From assembly GCF_001757105.1 (NCBI RefSeq), contig NZ_MDHN01000008.1, positions 1 through 64,000 of the forward strand: a stretch of DNA of 64,000 nt. Direction: 5' to 3'. Origin of the DNA: Alteromonas confluentis (GTDB taxonomy: Bacteria > Pseudomonadota > Gammaproteobacteria > Enterobacterales > Alteromonadaceae). The first letter of the stretch is position 1; the number at the start of each line of letters is the position of its first letter. The position numbers and the translations under genes were made by a program. Below are positions 9,801-17,771 of the stretch, one piece after another. The notes beneath the pieces are model-generated. The model worked only from the letters and a program-made list of their open reading frames with translations. It was not told the origin of the DNA and made no database searches.

Positions 9801-11281
9801 TTGAAAACATGTATTTCGCGCTGGAAACCATGGGGTATTGGCAGGGCGAAATTATCAATCGAAGGAAGTCAGGTGAAGAGCTTAGCATGTGGCTAACCAT
9901 CAATGTGGTGAAAGATGCCAGTGGTAGCGTAGTGAATTACGTCGCCACTTATAGCGATATTAACGAAATAAAAAGCGTGCAGCGCAAAATAGAGTTTCTG
10001 GCAACCCACGATGAACTGACCAAATTGCCAAGTCGCAATCTGCTGATGGAACGGTTAGATCTGATGCTCAGCCATGCTCGACGTCAGGAGACGTTATGTG
10101 CCGTGTTGTTTTTCGACCTCGATGATTTTAAAAATATCAACGACAGCCTTGGCCATGATATCGGTGATGAGCTACTTCGTCAGGTGGCTAAGCGTTTGCG
10201 TAAATGCATTAGGGATACCGATATTCTTGCCCGTATGGGTGGCGATGAATTTGTTGCGGTAGTGAGTGCTGAAGAGCTAAGCGAAATAAAGGACGTGTCT
10301 GACCGCATTATCAAGACATTAAGTTCCCCCTTTGAAATTATTGAACACACACTCTTTGTCTCGGCCAGTATGGGTATTGCTATTTATCCCGCCGACGGTG
10401 ACACGAATTTCGCGTTATTGAAAAATGCCGATACGGCAATGTACCGGGCCAAGGAGCTCGGCCGTAATCAGTATCAATACTTTACTGAGCAGATGCGCAG
10501 CGATGCTGAAGAAAAGATGCAAATAGAGCAGTCGTTGCGAGATGCTTTAAAAGAAAGCCTGTTTGAAGTGGTTTATCAGCCCAAAGTCGATACAAAAACA
10601 GGTAATGTGATCGGTGCTGAAGCATTATTGCGAGGCCACAATGGCGCACTTGAGCTCATATCGCCGAGCACCTTTATTGAAGTCGCTGAGAAAGGGCGGC
10701 TTATTGATGAAATAGGACTGCATGTATTGTCTAAGGTTCTCTCAGACGTACGCAGTTGGCAGGATGATGGGTTAAGTGTTCCCAACATCTCTGTTAATGT
10801 TTCTTCGAAACAGCTAAAAAATAATCGCTTTATTACTCAGGCCAAATTGCTGCTGGATGACTTCTGCGTTAAACCGGAAGTGTTTACCATCGAAGTAACT
10901 GAAACCGCCTTGATGGAGAAGGTAGAGAAAAGCATCGAAACGCTTAGTATGCTGAGTGATATGGGCATGAGTATTAGCGTAGATGATTTTGGTGTGGGTC
11001 AGTCATCACTAACTTATTTACGTAAACTGCCGATAAATGAGTTAAAGATTGATCAAAGCTTTATTCGTGGCATGGTAGAAGAACAAGATGATCGTGCCAT
11101 TACCAGAACGATTATTCGAATGGGCCATGCGCTGGGTTTAAAAGTGGTTGCCGAGGGGGTGGAGACAGAAGCGCAGTTGCACATTCTGCGACAGGAAAAT
11201 TGTGATGTTGTACAGGGTTATCACTTCTTCCGTCCTATGCCTGCCAAAGAGTTTCGAGAGTTGATCAAGTCCACAGGATAG
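6806..11281 (+). CDS. CheB-CheR-PAS-GGDEF-EAL multidomain regulator
   Basis: A very large cytoplasmic protein (about 1491 residues). Order: CheB methylesterase (about 5-185; GIGSSAGG, AQHLSP, SGTGSDGTLG), CheR methyltransferase (about 205-470; VTNFFRD, PGCATGEEAYS, FRNVMIYF), a glutamate-rich coiled coil (about 630-700, repeated NEEL units), at least two or three PAS domains (VALKDSTGRYEFVN; ILITDSDANIVTANQAF), GGDEF (motif intact at 1145-1149) and EAL (motif intact at 1272-1274, with DDFGVGQSSL and VVAEGVET). Both cyclase and phosphodiesterase signatures look complete, so either activity is possible. I chose ATG 6806 because GAGGGAG sits 7 bases before it; a GTG at 6782 is in frame but has no site. 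The phytochrome gene starts 2 bp after its stop. Confidence 0.92.
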   Translation: MVHDTSLPFIAGIGSSAGGIEALIELVSSIPPELNVSFIIAQHLSPNHKSQMAEILSRETPLPVIEITDGCCVEKGKIYIAPSGNHIRYRNGHIYLQNEPVQISPKPSVNILLESLADEIGDHAIGIILSGTGSDGTLGLKAVKSVGGFTIVQDPDSAKYDGMPSSAISAMPVDKIVSPDAMANEVANFVNNISDDFLPTSNDEREKLLNTMFELIRAETKIDFGFYKRSTLLRRINRRVIYTNTATLEAYLELLQENSEEIHALSKELLISVTNFFRDSTAFKDIKYYISEIVRDKKNEDSIRVWVPGCATGEEAYSIAILFIDELKKQNKTSDLRVFATDIDDQALQIARKGCYSAHAVNAVDNDILEKYFHYSSNTYTAKKKLRERITFSRQDITRDPPFLHLDMVTFRNVMIYFNVDLQARVLSILRYALNTGGILFLGKSESIGLKDELFVPVDRKSRIFRASLATEKPSLPRMGAQIERQPAKQVNAVDYNKAALIEAALVLASPCMLINENFKVLQNHGNIKPFIHIPDGAPESNLTKLIAHAFSAELVAGVAKAKRTGDKVKGHSHAIETGSDDQWYMTIMPVYGIESERFLVHFSKGKNTTDHQLNTQSEDVGELLAAREQLQTLTEEMAASAEEMQALNEEVQAANEELQANNEELEATNEELHSTNEELLSVNEENARKTSELSMINMELESTYNTIDFPIFVFDTELRLKRSNDVANRKYHLNVGIYKKSIHDMNLPDYFTDIEKRMRETLSGGGKMNFIIQPAIDETYNVFITPVTGIDNKSNCLILALINNSELAKAHNRVEKSQEQLLAIMNNSLSLVALKDSTGRYEFVNARFEELFGLNNEEVIGKTDKQLFDEAVARDLRERDLETMRTLLPRKTVDEVFGPKGKVILESVRFPIFDSEGTIKSVCTQANDISGARHANEQLKLAGKLFDRAGEAILITDSDANIVTANQAFTDFLGYSISELSGLNPRKLASGQHSDGFFENMYFALETMGYWQGEIINRRKSGEELSMWLTINVVKDASGSVVNYVATYSDINEIKSVQRKIEFLATHDELTKLPSRNLLMERLDLMLSHARRQETLCAVLFFDLDDFKNINDSLGHDIGDELLRQVAKRLRKCIRDTDILARMGGDEFVAVVSAEELSEIKDVSDRIIKTLSSPFEIIEHTLFVSASMGIAIYPADGDTNFALLKNADTAMYRAKELGRNQYQYFTEQMRSDAEEKMQIEQSLRDALKESLFEVVYQPKVDTKTGNVIGAEALLRGHNGALELISPSTFIEVAEKGRLIDEIGLHVLSKVLSDVRSWQDDGLSVPNISVNVSSKQLKNNRFITQAKLLLDDFCVKPEVFTIEVTETALMEKVEKSIETLSMLSDMGMSISVDDFGVGQSSLTYLRKLPINELKIDQSFIRGMVEEQDDRAITRTIIRMGHALGLKVVAEGVETEAQLHILRQENCDVVQGYHFFRPMPAKEFRELIKSTG

Positions 11282-11283
11282 TT

Positions 11284-12753
11284 ATGGAACAATGCGAGTT
11301 AGAAAAGCTCCACCTATCAGGGCAGATTCAGCCCTTTGGGGCTTTTTTGCGCATTGACCAGTCAACAAATTTGGTTACTCATGTCAGTAAGAATATTTCC
11401 CAGTTCTGTGATGTTCCTTTCGAAGATGTACTTGGGAAGTCGATAAGAGAATTACCTTGGTTTCCCTTAGGGGCATTGTCTGATTTGCCGGATGTTCTTG
11501 GCTCTCGCTTATTAGATATCAAAAACAATAGGGCAGGGGAGCCGCTGTATTTTCGGGTAATTCGTGCGGACAACGCGATCAATGTAGAAATTGAATTACA
11601 GGAGCGGAGTGCTTCTACCTCTCGCTATTCACATCATGATGCAATCTCATATCGCTCACTTCAGGGAGATTGGACAGAGCAGGATTATTTTAATTATTTA
11701 ACTACGGTCATTAATCAGTATTTACCGTTTAATCGGGTAATGCTTTATCGATTCGAGGAAAGTTGGATTGGCGAGGTTGTTTCGGAAGCCAGTAAAGATA
11801 ACCGCACCTTATATCAGGGCCTAAAATTCCCCGCCTCAGACATCCCTGCTATTGCCAGAAGGCTTTATTTTCTCAATCCCTCGAGAATTATTCCTAGTAC
11901 GAATTCCGAAGCCGTGGATATTGTAAGTCTGGAAGAAAGTGTACCGGATTTAACTTATTCAGATTTACGCAGTGTTTCGCCAGTGCACATAGAATATCTA
12001 AGCAATATGCAGGTGCAAGCATCGCTTTCTATCCCGGTTATTGTATCCGGAGAACTGTGGGGGCTGATTGCCTGCCATCATCCTACGTCGTTAAAGGTTG
12101 ACGTAACGCAGCGAAATGAAACCGAGCGTTTAGTCGCTTCTTTCAGCAGTAGCTTTGGAGCCTTTATTGCGGGTGAACGATTGAAGTGGTTAAGAATTGC
12201 TGAAGCGGATATCAGCCGTCTTAGTCTAGCCCTTACAGAAGCATATGCAGACGACGATGCCCGTTTAGATATAGTGGCAGAGTCTATTAAAACGATGTTC
12301 AGGTGCAAAGGGGTTGCAGTATTTCAGGATGAACGCGTTGAGTTCTGTGGTTTGTCATCCTGGCGGGAATATTTGGTCTTATTGAAATATGCAGTTGATA
12401 AACATTTACTCGGGAATGTGACTGACATCACCGATATTCGTGAGTATATTGCGCAACCATCAGCGAACTTTCCTATTCGTGGCGCGCTGGTAATACGTCA
12501 GAGTTTTGAGCGTTCAGGTATCACGATTGTGATTCTGCGTCAGCCTGAAGTCATTACAAACAACTGGGCAGGCAATCCCGACAAGTCGCTGCTCAAAGAA
12601 GGTGATAACGGATTAATTAAGCCACGAAACTCATTTAAAAAGTGGTCTGAAACCTCAGGTGATGAAAGCGCTCCATGGAGTAAGCTGGATGTACTGATGG
12701 CGAAGAAAATTCGCGCAGTCATTCTCGGGCTGCGACATCCCACTCTTAGATAA
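11284..12753 (+). CDS. Bacteriophytochrome photosensory core (PAS-GAF-PHY) without output domain
   Basis: A 489-residue protein with the full chromophore module. Cys4, in CELEKLHLSGQIQPFGAFL, matches the biliverdin-attaching cysteine of bacteriophytochromes. The GAF domain has YRFEESWIGEVV, PASDIP (Asp186), LRSVSPVHIEYL (His235) and GLIACHH (His265), equivalents of the residues that hold biliverdin. The PHY tongue motif PRNSF lies at 447-451 with WAGNP before it. The protein ends about 40 residues after the tongue, so there is no kinase, GGDEF or other effector. It follows the CheB-CheR-GGDEF-EAL gene by 2 bp and is surely co-translated, so that protein is the obvious partner. No heme oxygenase gene for biliverdin supply is in the window. 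Confidence 0.93.
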   Translation: MEQCELEKLHLSGQIQPFGAFLRIDQSTNLVTHVSKNISQFCDVPFEDVLGKSIRELPWFPLGALSDLPDVLGSRLLDIKNNRAGEPLYFRVIRADNAINVEIELQERSASTSRYSHHDAISYRSLQGDWTEQDYFNYLTTVINQYLPFNRVMLYRFEESWIGEVVSEASKDNRTLYQGLKFPASDIPAIARRLYFLNPSRIIPSTNSEAVDIVSLEESVPDLTYSDLRSVSPVHIEYLSNMQVQASLSIPVIVSGELWGLIACHHPTSLKVDVTQRNETERLVASFSSSFGAFIAGERLKWLRIAEADISRLSLALTEAYADDDARLDIVAESIKTMFRCKGVAVFQDERVEFCGLSSWREYLVLLKYAVDKHLLGNVTDITDIREYIAQPSANFPIRGALVIRQSFERSGITIVILRQPEVITNNWAGNPDKSLLKEGDNGLIKPRNSFKKWSETSGDESAPWSKLDVLMAKKIRAVILGLRHPTLR

Positions 12754-12754
12754 C

Positions 12755-12781
12755 AAAAAGGCCAGGCAAAAGTGCCTGGCC
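12755..12781 (-). terminator. Intrinsic terminator, convergent phytochrome / TonB receptor
   Basis: A 9-bp perfect stem GGCCAGGCA / TGCCTGGCC (12760-12781) is flanked by AAAAA at 12755-12759, which reads as a U run on the minus strand. It mainly serves the minus-strand receptor gene ending at 12807; on the plus strand it lacks a T run but starts right after the phytochrome stop. Confidence 0.8.
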
Positions 12782-12806
12782 ATTGTCTGGTTACTCGAAT
12801 TATCGA

Positions 12807-15068
12807 TTAAAAACGATAACTCACACTAAAGGTCGCATTACGCGGCAGAATGTAACGTCCATTCGGTGAAGACGGGTTACGCGGGTCACCCTCAGTGAGG
12901 CCATCTTCGTCAGTCAGGTTTTGCAGGTTCAGCTGCAGTTCCAGATTTTCAGACAAGAATACATTCAGTCCCAGGTCGATTTGTTCATAACCTTCCAGCA
13001 CAACCTGATTACCGTTGTCACCAAATCGATCGCCAACCGCAAAAATGTTGGCATAGATCGTAGATTCGATGTCATCGATCATAAAGTCGTAGCTTGGAGT
13101 CAAGCGTACCTGCCAACCAGGCTGACGCTGGGCTTCATTGCCGTTATTGTCCGGGCTTTCTGTAATTTCGGTTTGCTGAATCGTGGCGTTGAGCGTAATG
13201 GAGAAGCCATTGTCGGCATAATAGGCAGCATCGAATTCTACACCGTAAGCTTCGTTGGTCATGGTTTCAACGGGCGCATTCGGGTAAGCCACAAAGGTGT
13301 CGCCTTGCACTTCGTTGAAGAAGCTGGTCAGGTAAACACTGTAGTTCTGTTCTGCTTTTTTATAGCCCAACTCATACTGTGTCACTTTCTGAATCAAGTC
13401 TTCACCTGATGAGAACGCGCCATAGTTATCGCGGAAATCATCGAAGTAAGGCATTTTAAAGCCTTCACTGGCCCGGAAAAACACGCCCTGATTTTTTTCA
13501 AACTGCCAGTTAGCGCCAGCCGTCCAGGCAATGTCGCTTTTGCTGTAGTCTACCGATTTGTTTGCCGCACCGTTTAAGCCTTCATCTACAGTGTATTGTA
13601 CTTCGTGTTTTTCACTGCGTACGCCCACGTCAATGGTGAGTTCGTCGGTAAGTTTATAGTCTGCCGCGACATAGAATGCATTGGTAGAACCGTCGCCGGT
13701 GCTGGCAATATCATAGTTCCAGGCACAGCTGTCGGCGTTATCGTTACAGTCGATACCGGTTAGCAGTTCGCCGCCGTTACCCACAACGTAGTAAGATTGA
13801 TTACCGATAGACCACCAGTCATCAGAAGAAAAGGAACTGGCAAAATAACCGAAGGTCAGCTCGCCTTTGCCAAAGTCTTTGCTGAAAGTGAGGTCGTTAG
13901 TCAGACCCTCAATTTCTTTTAACACTACCCAGCTACCAAACATCTGAACATCGGTATCACCGTTATATTCAGCTCCCGTTACAGCACCTGTGGCCGACGT
14001 GCCATTATCTGCTACGGTTGCCAGTTTAACCGCACCACCTTCCGGCACCATGCCGTAGGTGTTTGCATCACCTTTGGTATAGCCAAACTTATCAGACAAC
14101 GACCAGCCGTTACCCAGGTCAAGTTGCAGGCTACCGCCCGATACCGAGCCGTTCCAACCTCGACCGTTACCCAGATCAACATTCATGGTTTCGCCATCGG
14201 GGCCAAATTGGATTTGCGATTGACGGTTCAGCGTGCCGAGCTGCACATAAGCGTTGTCGACACCGTCCACGTTTAGCGGACTAGGCAGATACCAGATGCC
14301 GTGATCATCAGTTACTCGGGTAAACACAGAGAACTTACCATTATCGAGCTCTTTGGTGATATTTACCGTGAATTGCTTACCGTTTTCCGTATCGAAACCC
14401 GTATCGCGAATGCCAGGAGACGAGTAAATATAACCACCGGCCATGAAATAGAGGTCTTCAGCAAGTTCACCACTGATCAGGCCATCTACACGCTTCAAGT
14501 TGTAGTCGGAACCCGTATATTTAATTAAGCCTTCAGTTTCTTCAGAGCCTTCTTTTAGTATGAAGTTTGACGTTAAGCCGGGCTGACCGTTGGAAAGCAC
14601 CGAGTTAGGGCCACCGCGAAGGGCATCCATGAATGAAATTGTTTCGTCCATTCTGAACAGTGTGGAGTTTTCCAGGAAGCTCAGTGTAGGAGGAGTAAAT
14701 ACAGGAACACCTTGCAATTGAAGGGTAACGAATGGGGCATCACCACCACCCGGAAAGCCACGAACGAAAATGTTCGCGCCAGACTGACCGCCTGAAGATT
14801 CCGCCCACACGCCCGGAACGGCTTTGAAAATATCAGCTGTACTCTTAGGGGCAAGTCGTTTGATATCTTCTTCTGACATATTGGTGATCGCAAAGCTGGT
14901 ATCTACTTTACGGGTTGGGGTTCCGCCCGGCAGTCCGGTCACAACAATACGTTCAAATTCATTGGTTTCGGTTTGTGTAGTTTCTGTGTCTTCCTGGGCA
15001 AAAGCAACGGTGCTTAGGCCGAGTGCGCCAATAATGGCCAGAGACAGTGTGGAAAGGGAGGTTTTCAT
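12807..15068 (-). CDS. TonB-dependent receptor of the trehalose-type locus
   Basis: A 753-residue outer-membrane receptor. Signal peptide 1-24 (ending VAFA-QED), TonB box about 39-45 (ERIVVTG), plug domain (STADIFKAVPGV, NIFVRGF, MDALRGGPNSVLSNGQPG), then a 22-strand barrel ending TFSVSYRF. It is transcribed away from the LacI regulator, MFS permease and GH37 trehalase, and an operator-like palindrome lies 85 bp upstream of its start. I infer that it takes up trehalose or a trehalose-containing glucan across the outer membrane; the sequence itself does not show specificity. Confidence 0.9.
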   Translation of the reverse strand: MKTSLSTLSLAIIGALGLSTVAFAQEDTETTQTETNEFERIVVTGLPGGTPTRKVDTSFAITNMSEEDIKRLAPKSTADIFKAVPGVWAESSGGQSGANIFVRGFPGGGDAPFVTLQLQGVPVFTPPTLSFLENSTLFRMDETISFMDALRGGPNSVLSNGQPGLTSNFILKEGSEETEGLIKYTGSDYNLKRVDGLISGELAEDLYFMAGGYIYSSPGIRDTGFDTENGKQFTVNITKELDNGKFSVFTRVTDDHGIWYLPSPLNVDGVDNAYVQLGTLNRQSQIQFGPDGETMNVDLGNGRGWNGSVSGGSLQLDLGNGWSLSDKFGYTKGDANTYGMVPEGGAVKLATVADNGTSATGAVTGAEYNGDTDVQMFGSWVVLKEIEGLTNDLTFSKDFGKGELTFGYFASSFSSDDWWSIGNQSYYVVGNGGELLTGIDCNDNADSCAWNYDIASTGDGSTNAFYVAADYKLTDELTIDVGVRSEKHEVQYTVDEGLNGAANKSVDYSKSDIAWTAGANWQFEKNQGVFFRASEGFKMPYFDDFRDNYGAFSSGEDLIQKVTQYELGYKKAEQNYSVYLTSFFNEVQGDTFVAYPNAPVETMTNEAYGVEFDAAYYADNGFSITLNATIQQTEITESPDNNGNEAQRQPGWQVRLTPSYDFMIDDIESTIYANIFAVGDRFGDNGNQVVLEGYEQIDLGLNVFLSENLELQLNLQNLTDEDGLTEGDPRNPSSPNGRYILPRNATFSVSYRF

Positions 15069-15151
15069 GCTCAGTGTCCTGTATTTTTTCGTTATTCGTG
15101 CAGGTGAATTTCTTCATCCTGTTAACTTATCGCGGTAAAAAGTACGAAAAA

Positions 15152-15167
15152 ATGCAATCGATTGCAA
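15152..15167. promoter_or_regulatory. LacI-family operator, TonB receptor side
   Basis: A perfect 14-bp palindrome TGCAATCGATTGCA at 15153-15166, flanked by A on both sides. The central CG with TTGCAA/TTGCAA half-sites is typical of LacI/GalR operators. It sits between the divergent receptor and regulator genes and matches the second site at 16443, so the adjacent LacI protein probably binds both. Confidence 0.8.
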
Positions 15168-15341
15168 AGGTATTTTTCAAAAAATATTTAAATATTTATC
15201 ATTGTGTTTACATTGGGGCGCGGTAAGTGGTTAACCGAAAACAAAAAAATCCATGCGAGCAGCTTTTCTCAACGTCATAAGCGCAGGGGATGTGGGCAAG
15301 GTAAGGAAAAAAGGCTATAGTCCGGCCATCACTTGTTAACC

Positions 15342-16370
15342 ATGTTCTGCGTTTTGAAATCTGAGCGAAACCTTACATTGTCTGATTTAGCAAAGCTTGC
15401 TGGTGTGTCTACATCAACGGCTTCCCGGGCCCTGAATAATAATCCTGTGATTAAATTGGCCACCCGAGAGCGAATTCAGGCATTGGCCAAGGAGCACAAT
15501 TTCAGTATTAACGCGGCAGCAAGCCGTTTGCGCACGCAGCGAACTAACGTAGTCGCGGTTATCCTTAATCTTATTGAGCATACCGAGCAAAGCATTAACG
15601 ACCCATTCCTGCTCAAAGTGGTTGGCGATTTAAATCAGGCCCTGAACGACAAAGGCTACGAGCTACTGCTGTCGAATTCCTTTATGGCGAAAGACGATTG
15701 GTACAACTACTTTATCAACAGTCGCCGCGCCGACGGGATCATTGTGGTGGGGCAGGCAAAAAGTGAGCAAAAAGCCATTGATGCCGCTAAGGCCGGGGCG
15801 CCGCTGGTGGTATGGGGTGACTCAAATACGCAGTCAAATTATCCGATAATCGGCAGCAATAACCGCTTGGGCGGAAAGTTGGCGGCGCAGCATCTCATCG
15901 AAAATGGCCATACCCGATTGGTTTTCCTGGGCGATACCGGGCACGCTGAAATGAATGAGCGTTATCAGGGGTATCTTGATGCCCATAAGGCTGCCGGTTT
16001 AACCGCTGATCCTACTCTGGTATTTCCCATCGACCTCACAAGCCAAGCGGCTTATAACGCCGTTAATGAGACTATTCTAAAACGGGGCTTACACTTCGAC
16101 GGTATTGTATCCTGTAGTGACATGGTTGCACTAGGTGCGCTTAAGGCATTGAAAGAGCGGTATATTTCTATTCCCGGTGAAGTGGCGATTGTTGGCTTTG
16201 ACGATATTGCGATGGCCGAGTTGCTGCACCCCGCGTTAACCACCATTAGGCAGAACACCCGTGATGCAGCCAATAAAATGGTTGAGCAATTACTTAATCA
16301 GCTTAATGGTGAGCCCGCATTTTCAGACGTGATTGACATTGAACTCGTGGTTCGCAAATCGTCTGTTTAG
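15342..16370 (+). CDS. LacI-family transcriptional regulator, probable trehalose-locus repressor
   Basis: Helix-turn-helix at about 10-32 (LTLSDLAKLAGVSTSTASRALNN), hinge helix region (NAAASRLRTQRTNVVAVI), then a periplasmic-binding-protein-like sensor domain (RRADGIIVVGQ, SNNRLGGKLAAQHLIENGH, GFDDIAMAELLHPALTTIRQ). Length 342 is normal. The ATG at 15342 is preferred over the TTG three codons upstream. It is followed by an operator and the MFS-trehalase pair and is divergent from the TonB receptor, so it is likely a local repressor sensing trehalose, glucose or a phosphorylated form. Confidence 0.9.
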   Translation: MFCVLKSERNLTLSDLAKLAGVSTSTASRALNNNPVIKLATRERIQALAKEHNFSINAAASRLRTQRTNVVAVILNLIEHTEQSINDPFLLKVVGDLNQALNDKGYELLLSNSFMAKDDWYNYFINSRRADGIIVVGQAKSEQKAIDAAKAGAPLVVWGDSNTQSNYPIIGSNNRLGGKLAAQHLIENGHTRLVFLGDTGHAEMNERYQGYLDAHKAAGLTADPTLVFPIDLTSQAAYNAVNETILKRGLHFDGIVSCSDMVALGALKALKERYISIPGEVAIVGFDDIAMAELLHPALTTIRQNTRDAANKMVEQLLNQLNGEPAFSDVIDIELVVRKSSV

Positions 16371-16442
16371 TCTAAAATTTTTATCTTTCTGATATTCTTA
16401 ATATTTCACATCCAATCTCGCTAGGATCGCTAAGTTTTAGAA

Positions 16443-16458
16443 TTGCAAACGATTGCAA
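16443..16458. promoter_or_regulatory. LacI-family operator, permease side
   Basis: TTGCAAACGATTGCAA consists of two perfect inverted TTGCAA half-sites around a CG centre. It lies 60 bp before the MFS start codon and shares its design with the site at 15152-15167. Confidence 0.8.
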
Positions 16459-16517
16459 TGATGTTTTTCACTGGCTAAACTACACTGATATTCAATTTGT
16501 TAACGAGAATTAAACAA

Positions 16518-17759
16518 ATGCCACGTTTGCTTGTGATTGCAGCCATTGCGGCCAGCTATTTTGCCTTTGCCATATTACTCAATAGTGTAGGCACCGTGAT
16601 CCTGCAGTCCATTAACACGTTCGATATTTCTAAGCCCGAGGCAGCAACGCTAGAGGGATACAAAGACTTGACCATCGCCTTTGTTTCTTTTCTGGTGGCG
16701 TCTTTTGTACCCCGTTTGGGTTATAAGGTTGCGATGCTGGCTGCACTATTACTGGTTACAGCGGCCTGTTTAATCACGCCTGTTGTTAGCGAGTTCGTTG
16801 CTATAAAAGCATTGTTCGCCTGCATTGGCGCTGGCTTTGCGCTGATAAAAGTGTCGGTGTATGCCATGGTAGGGTTGCTGTCGTCTGATACGCGCTCCCA
16901 TTCCTCGTTGTTAAATACCATTGAGGGAATATTCATGGTGGGGGTGTTAAGCGGTTACTGGATCTTCAGTGCATTTGTCGATCCGCTCAATCCCGGTTCG
17001 CCAGTGTGGATGAATGTGTATTACTGGCTCGCCGCGCTGTTAGCGATTAACGTATTGCTGGTTTGTGTCGCTCCAGTGCCTTCAGCCGATGAAAAAGTGC
17101 GTGAGCAGTCTGCCATTGCGGCATTTACCGGCATGTTAAAGCTGGCGTATCAGCCACTGGTTATCATTTTCGTCGTCTCCATTTTTCTTTATGTACTCAT
17201 TGAGCAGGGCATCGGAAGTTGGTTGCCGACTTTCAACAACGAAGTACTACACCTGCCTGTAGATATTTCGGTTCAAATCACCAGTTTATTCGCCCTCTCT
17301 ATTGCGGTTGGACGCCTTGCCGCAGGGCAAGTGCTCAGGTTTATAAACTGGTTTCCATTTCTGCTGGGCTGCGCTGTACTCATGGGGGGCTTGATAATCA
17401 TCACGCTACCAATGGCCGAAGGCCATCAGGCTACCGGCATTACTCAACTTAGCGATGCACCGCTGGCTGCTTTCATATTGCCCATGATCGGTTTACTCAT
17501 GGCGCCGCTGTATCCAATCCTCAACTCGGTCATGTTGAGTGCGCTGGATTCACACAAACAAGCTGCAATGACAGGATTGATTGTTGTGTTTTCAGCCCTG
17601 GGTGGCACCACGGGCTCTGTTATTACCGGTTATCTTTTCGAGCACATGGGTGGGCAACACGCCTTTTACATGCAGCTTGTTCCTGTTGTCGGCATTATTG
17701 CCGCTATATTTTTGTTTCGTCAGGTCTCTCAAAAAGACCAGACTGCTTCAGCTGTTTAG
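16518..17759 (+). CDS. MFS sugar transporter, candidate trehalose permease
   Basis: A 413-residue protein with about 12 hydrophobic segments, beginning MPRLLVIAAIAASYFAFAILLNS and ending FLFRQVSQKD. The fold and loop motifs (GYKVAMLAAL, SIAVGRLAAGQVLRF, GGTTGSVITGYLFEHMGG) belong to the FucP-like sugar:proton symporter side of the MFS. ATG 16518 is chosen over the TTG at 16497, which would add a short polar extension. The trehalase start is 12 bp downstream, so the two are one operon, and an operator lies just upstream. I infer uptake of intact trehalose into the cytoplasm, where the next gene product hydrolyses it. Confidence 0.85.
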   Translation: MPRLLVIAAIAASYFAFAILLNSVGTVILQSINTFDISKPEAATLEGYKDLTIAFVSFLVASFVPRLGYKVAMLAALLLVTAACLITPVVSEFVAIKALFACIGAGFALIKVSVYAMVGLLSSDTRSHSSLLNTIEGIFMVGVLSGYWIFSAFVDPLNPGSPVWMNVYYWLAALLAINVLLVCVAPVPSADEKVREQSAIAAFTGMLKLAYQPLVIIFVVSIFLYVLIEQGIGSWLPTFNNEVLHLPVDISVQITSLFALSIAVGRLAAGQVLRFINWFPFLLGCAVLMGGLIIITLPMAEGHQATGITQLSDAPLAAFILPMIGLLMAPLYPILNSVMLSALDSHKQAAMTGLIVVFSALGGTTGSVITGYLFEHMGGQHAFYMQLVPVVGIIAAIFLFRQVSQKDQTASAV

Positions 17760-17771
17760 GAGAGGGTACCT

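Noticed and set aside
12921-13409. 162-codon open frame on the plus strand inside the trehalose-locus TonB receptor
   Set aside because: It is antisense to a strong receptor gene, has no ribosome site and has a composition typical of a shadow frame.
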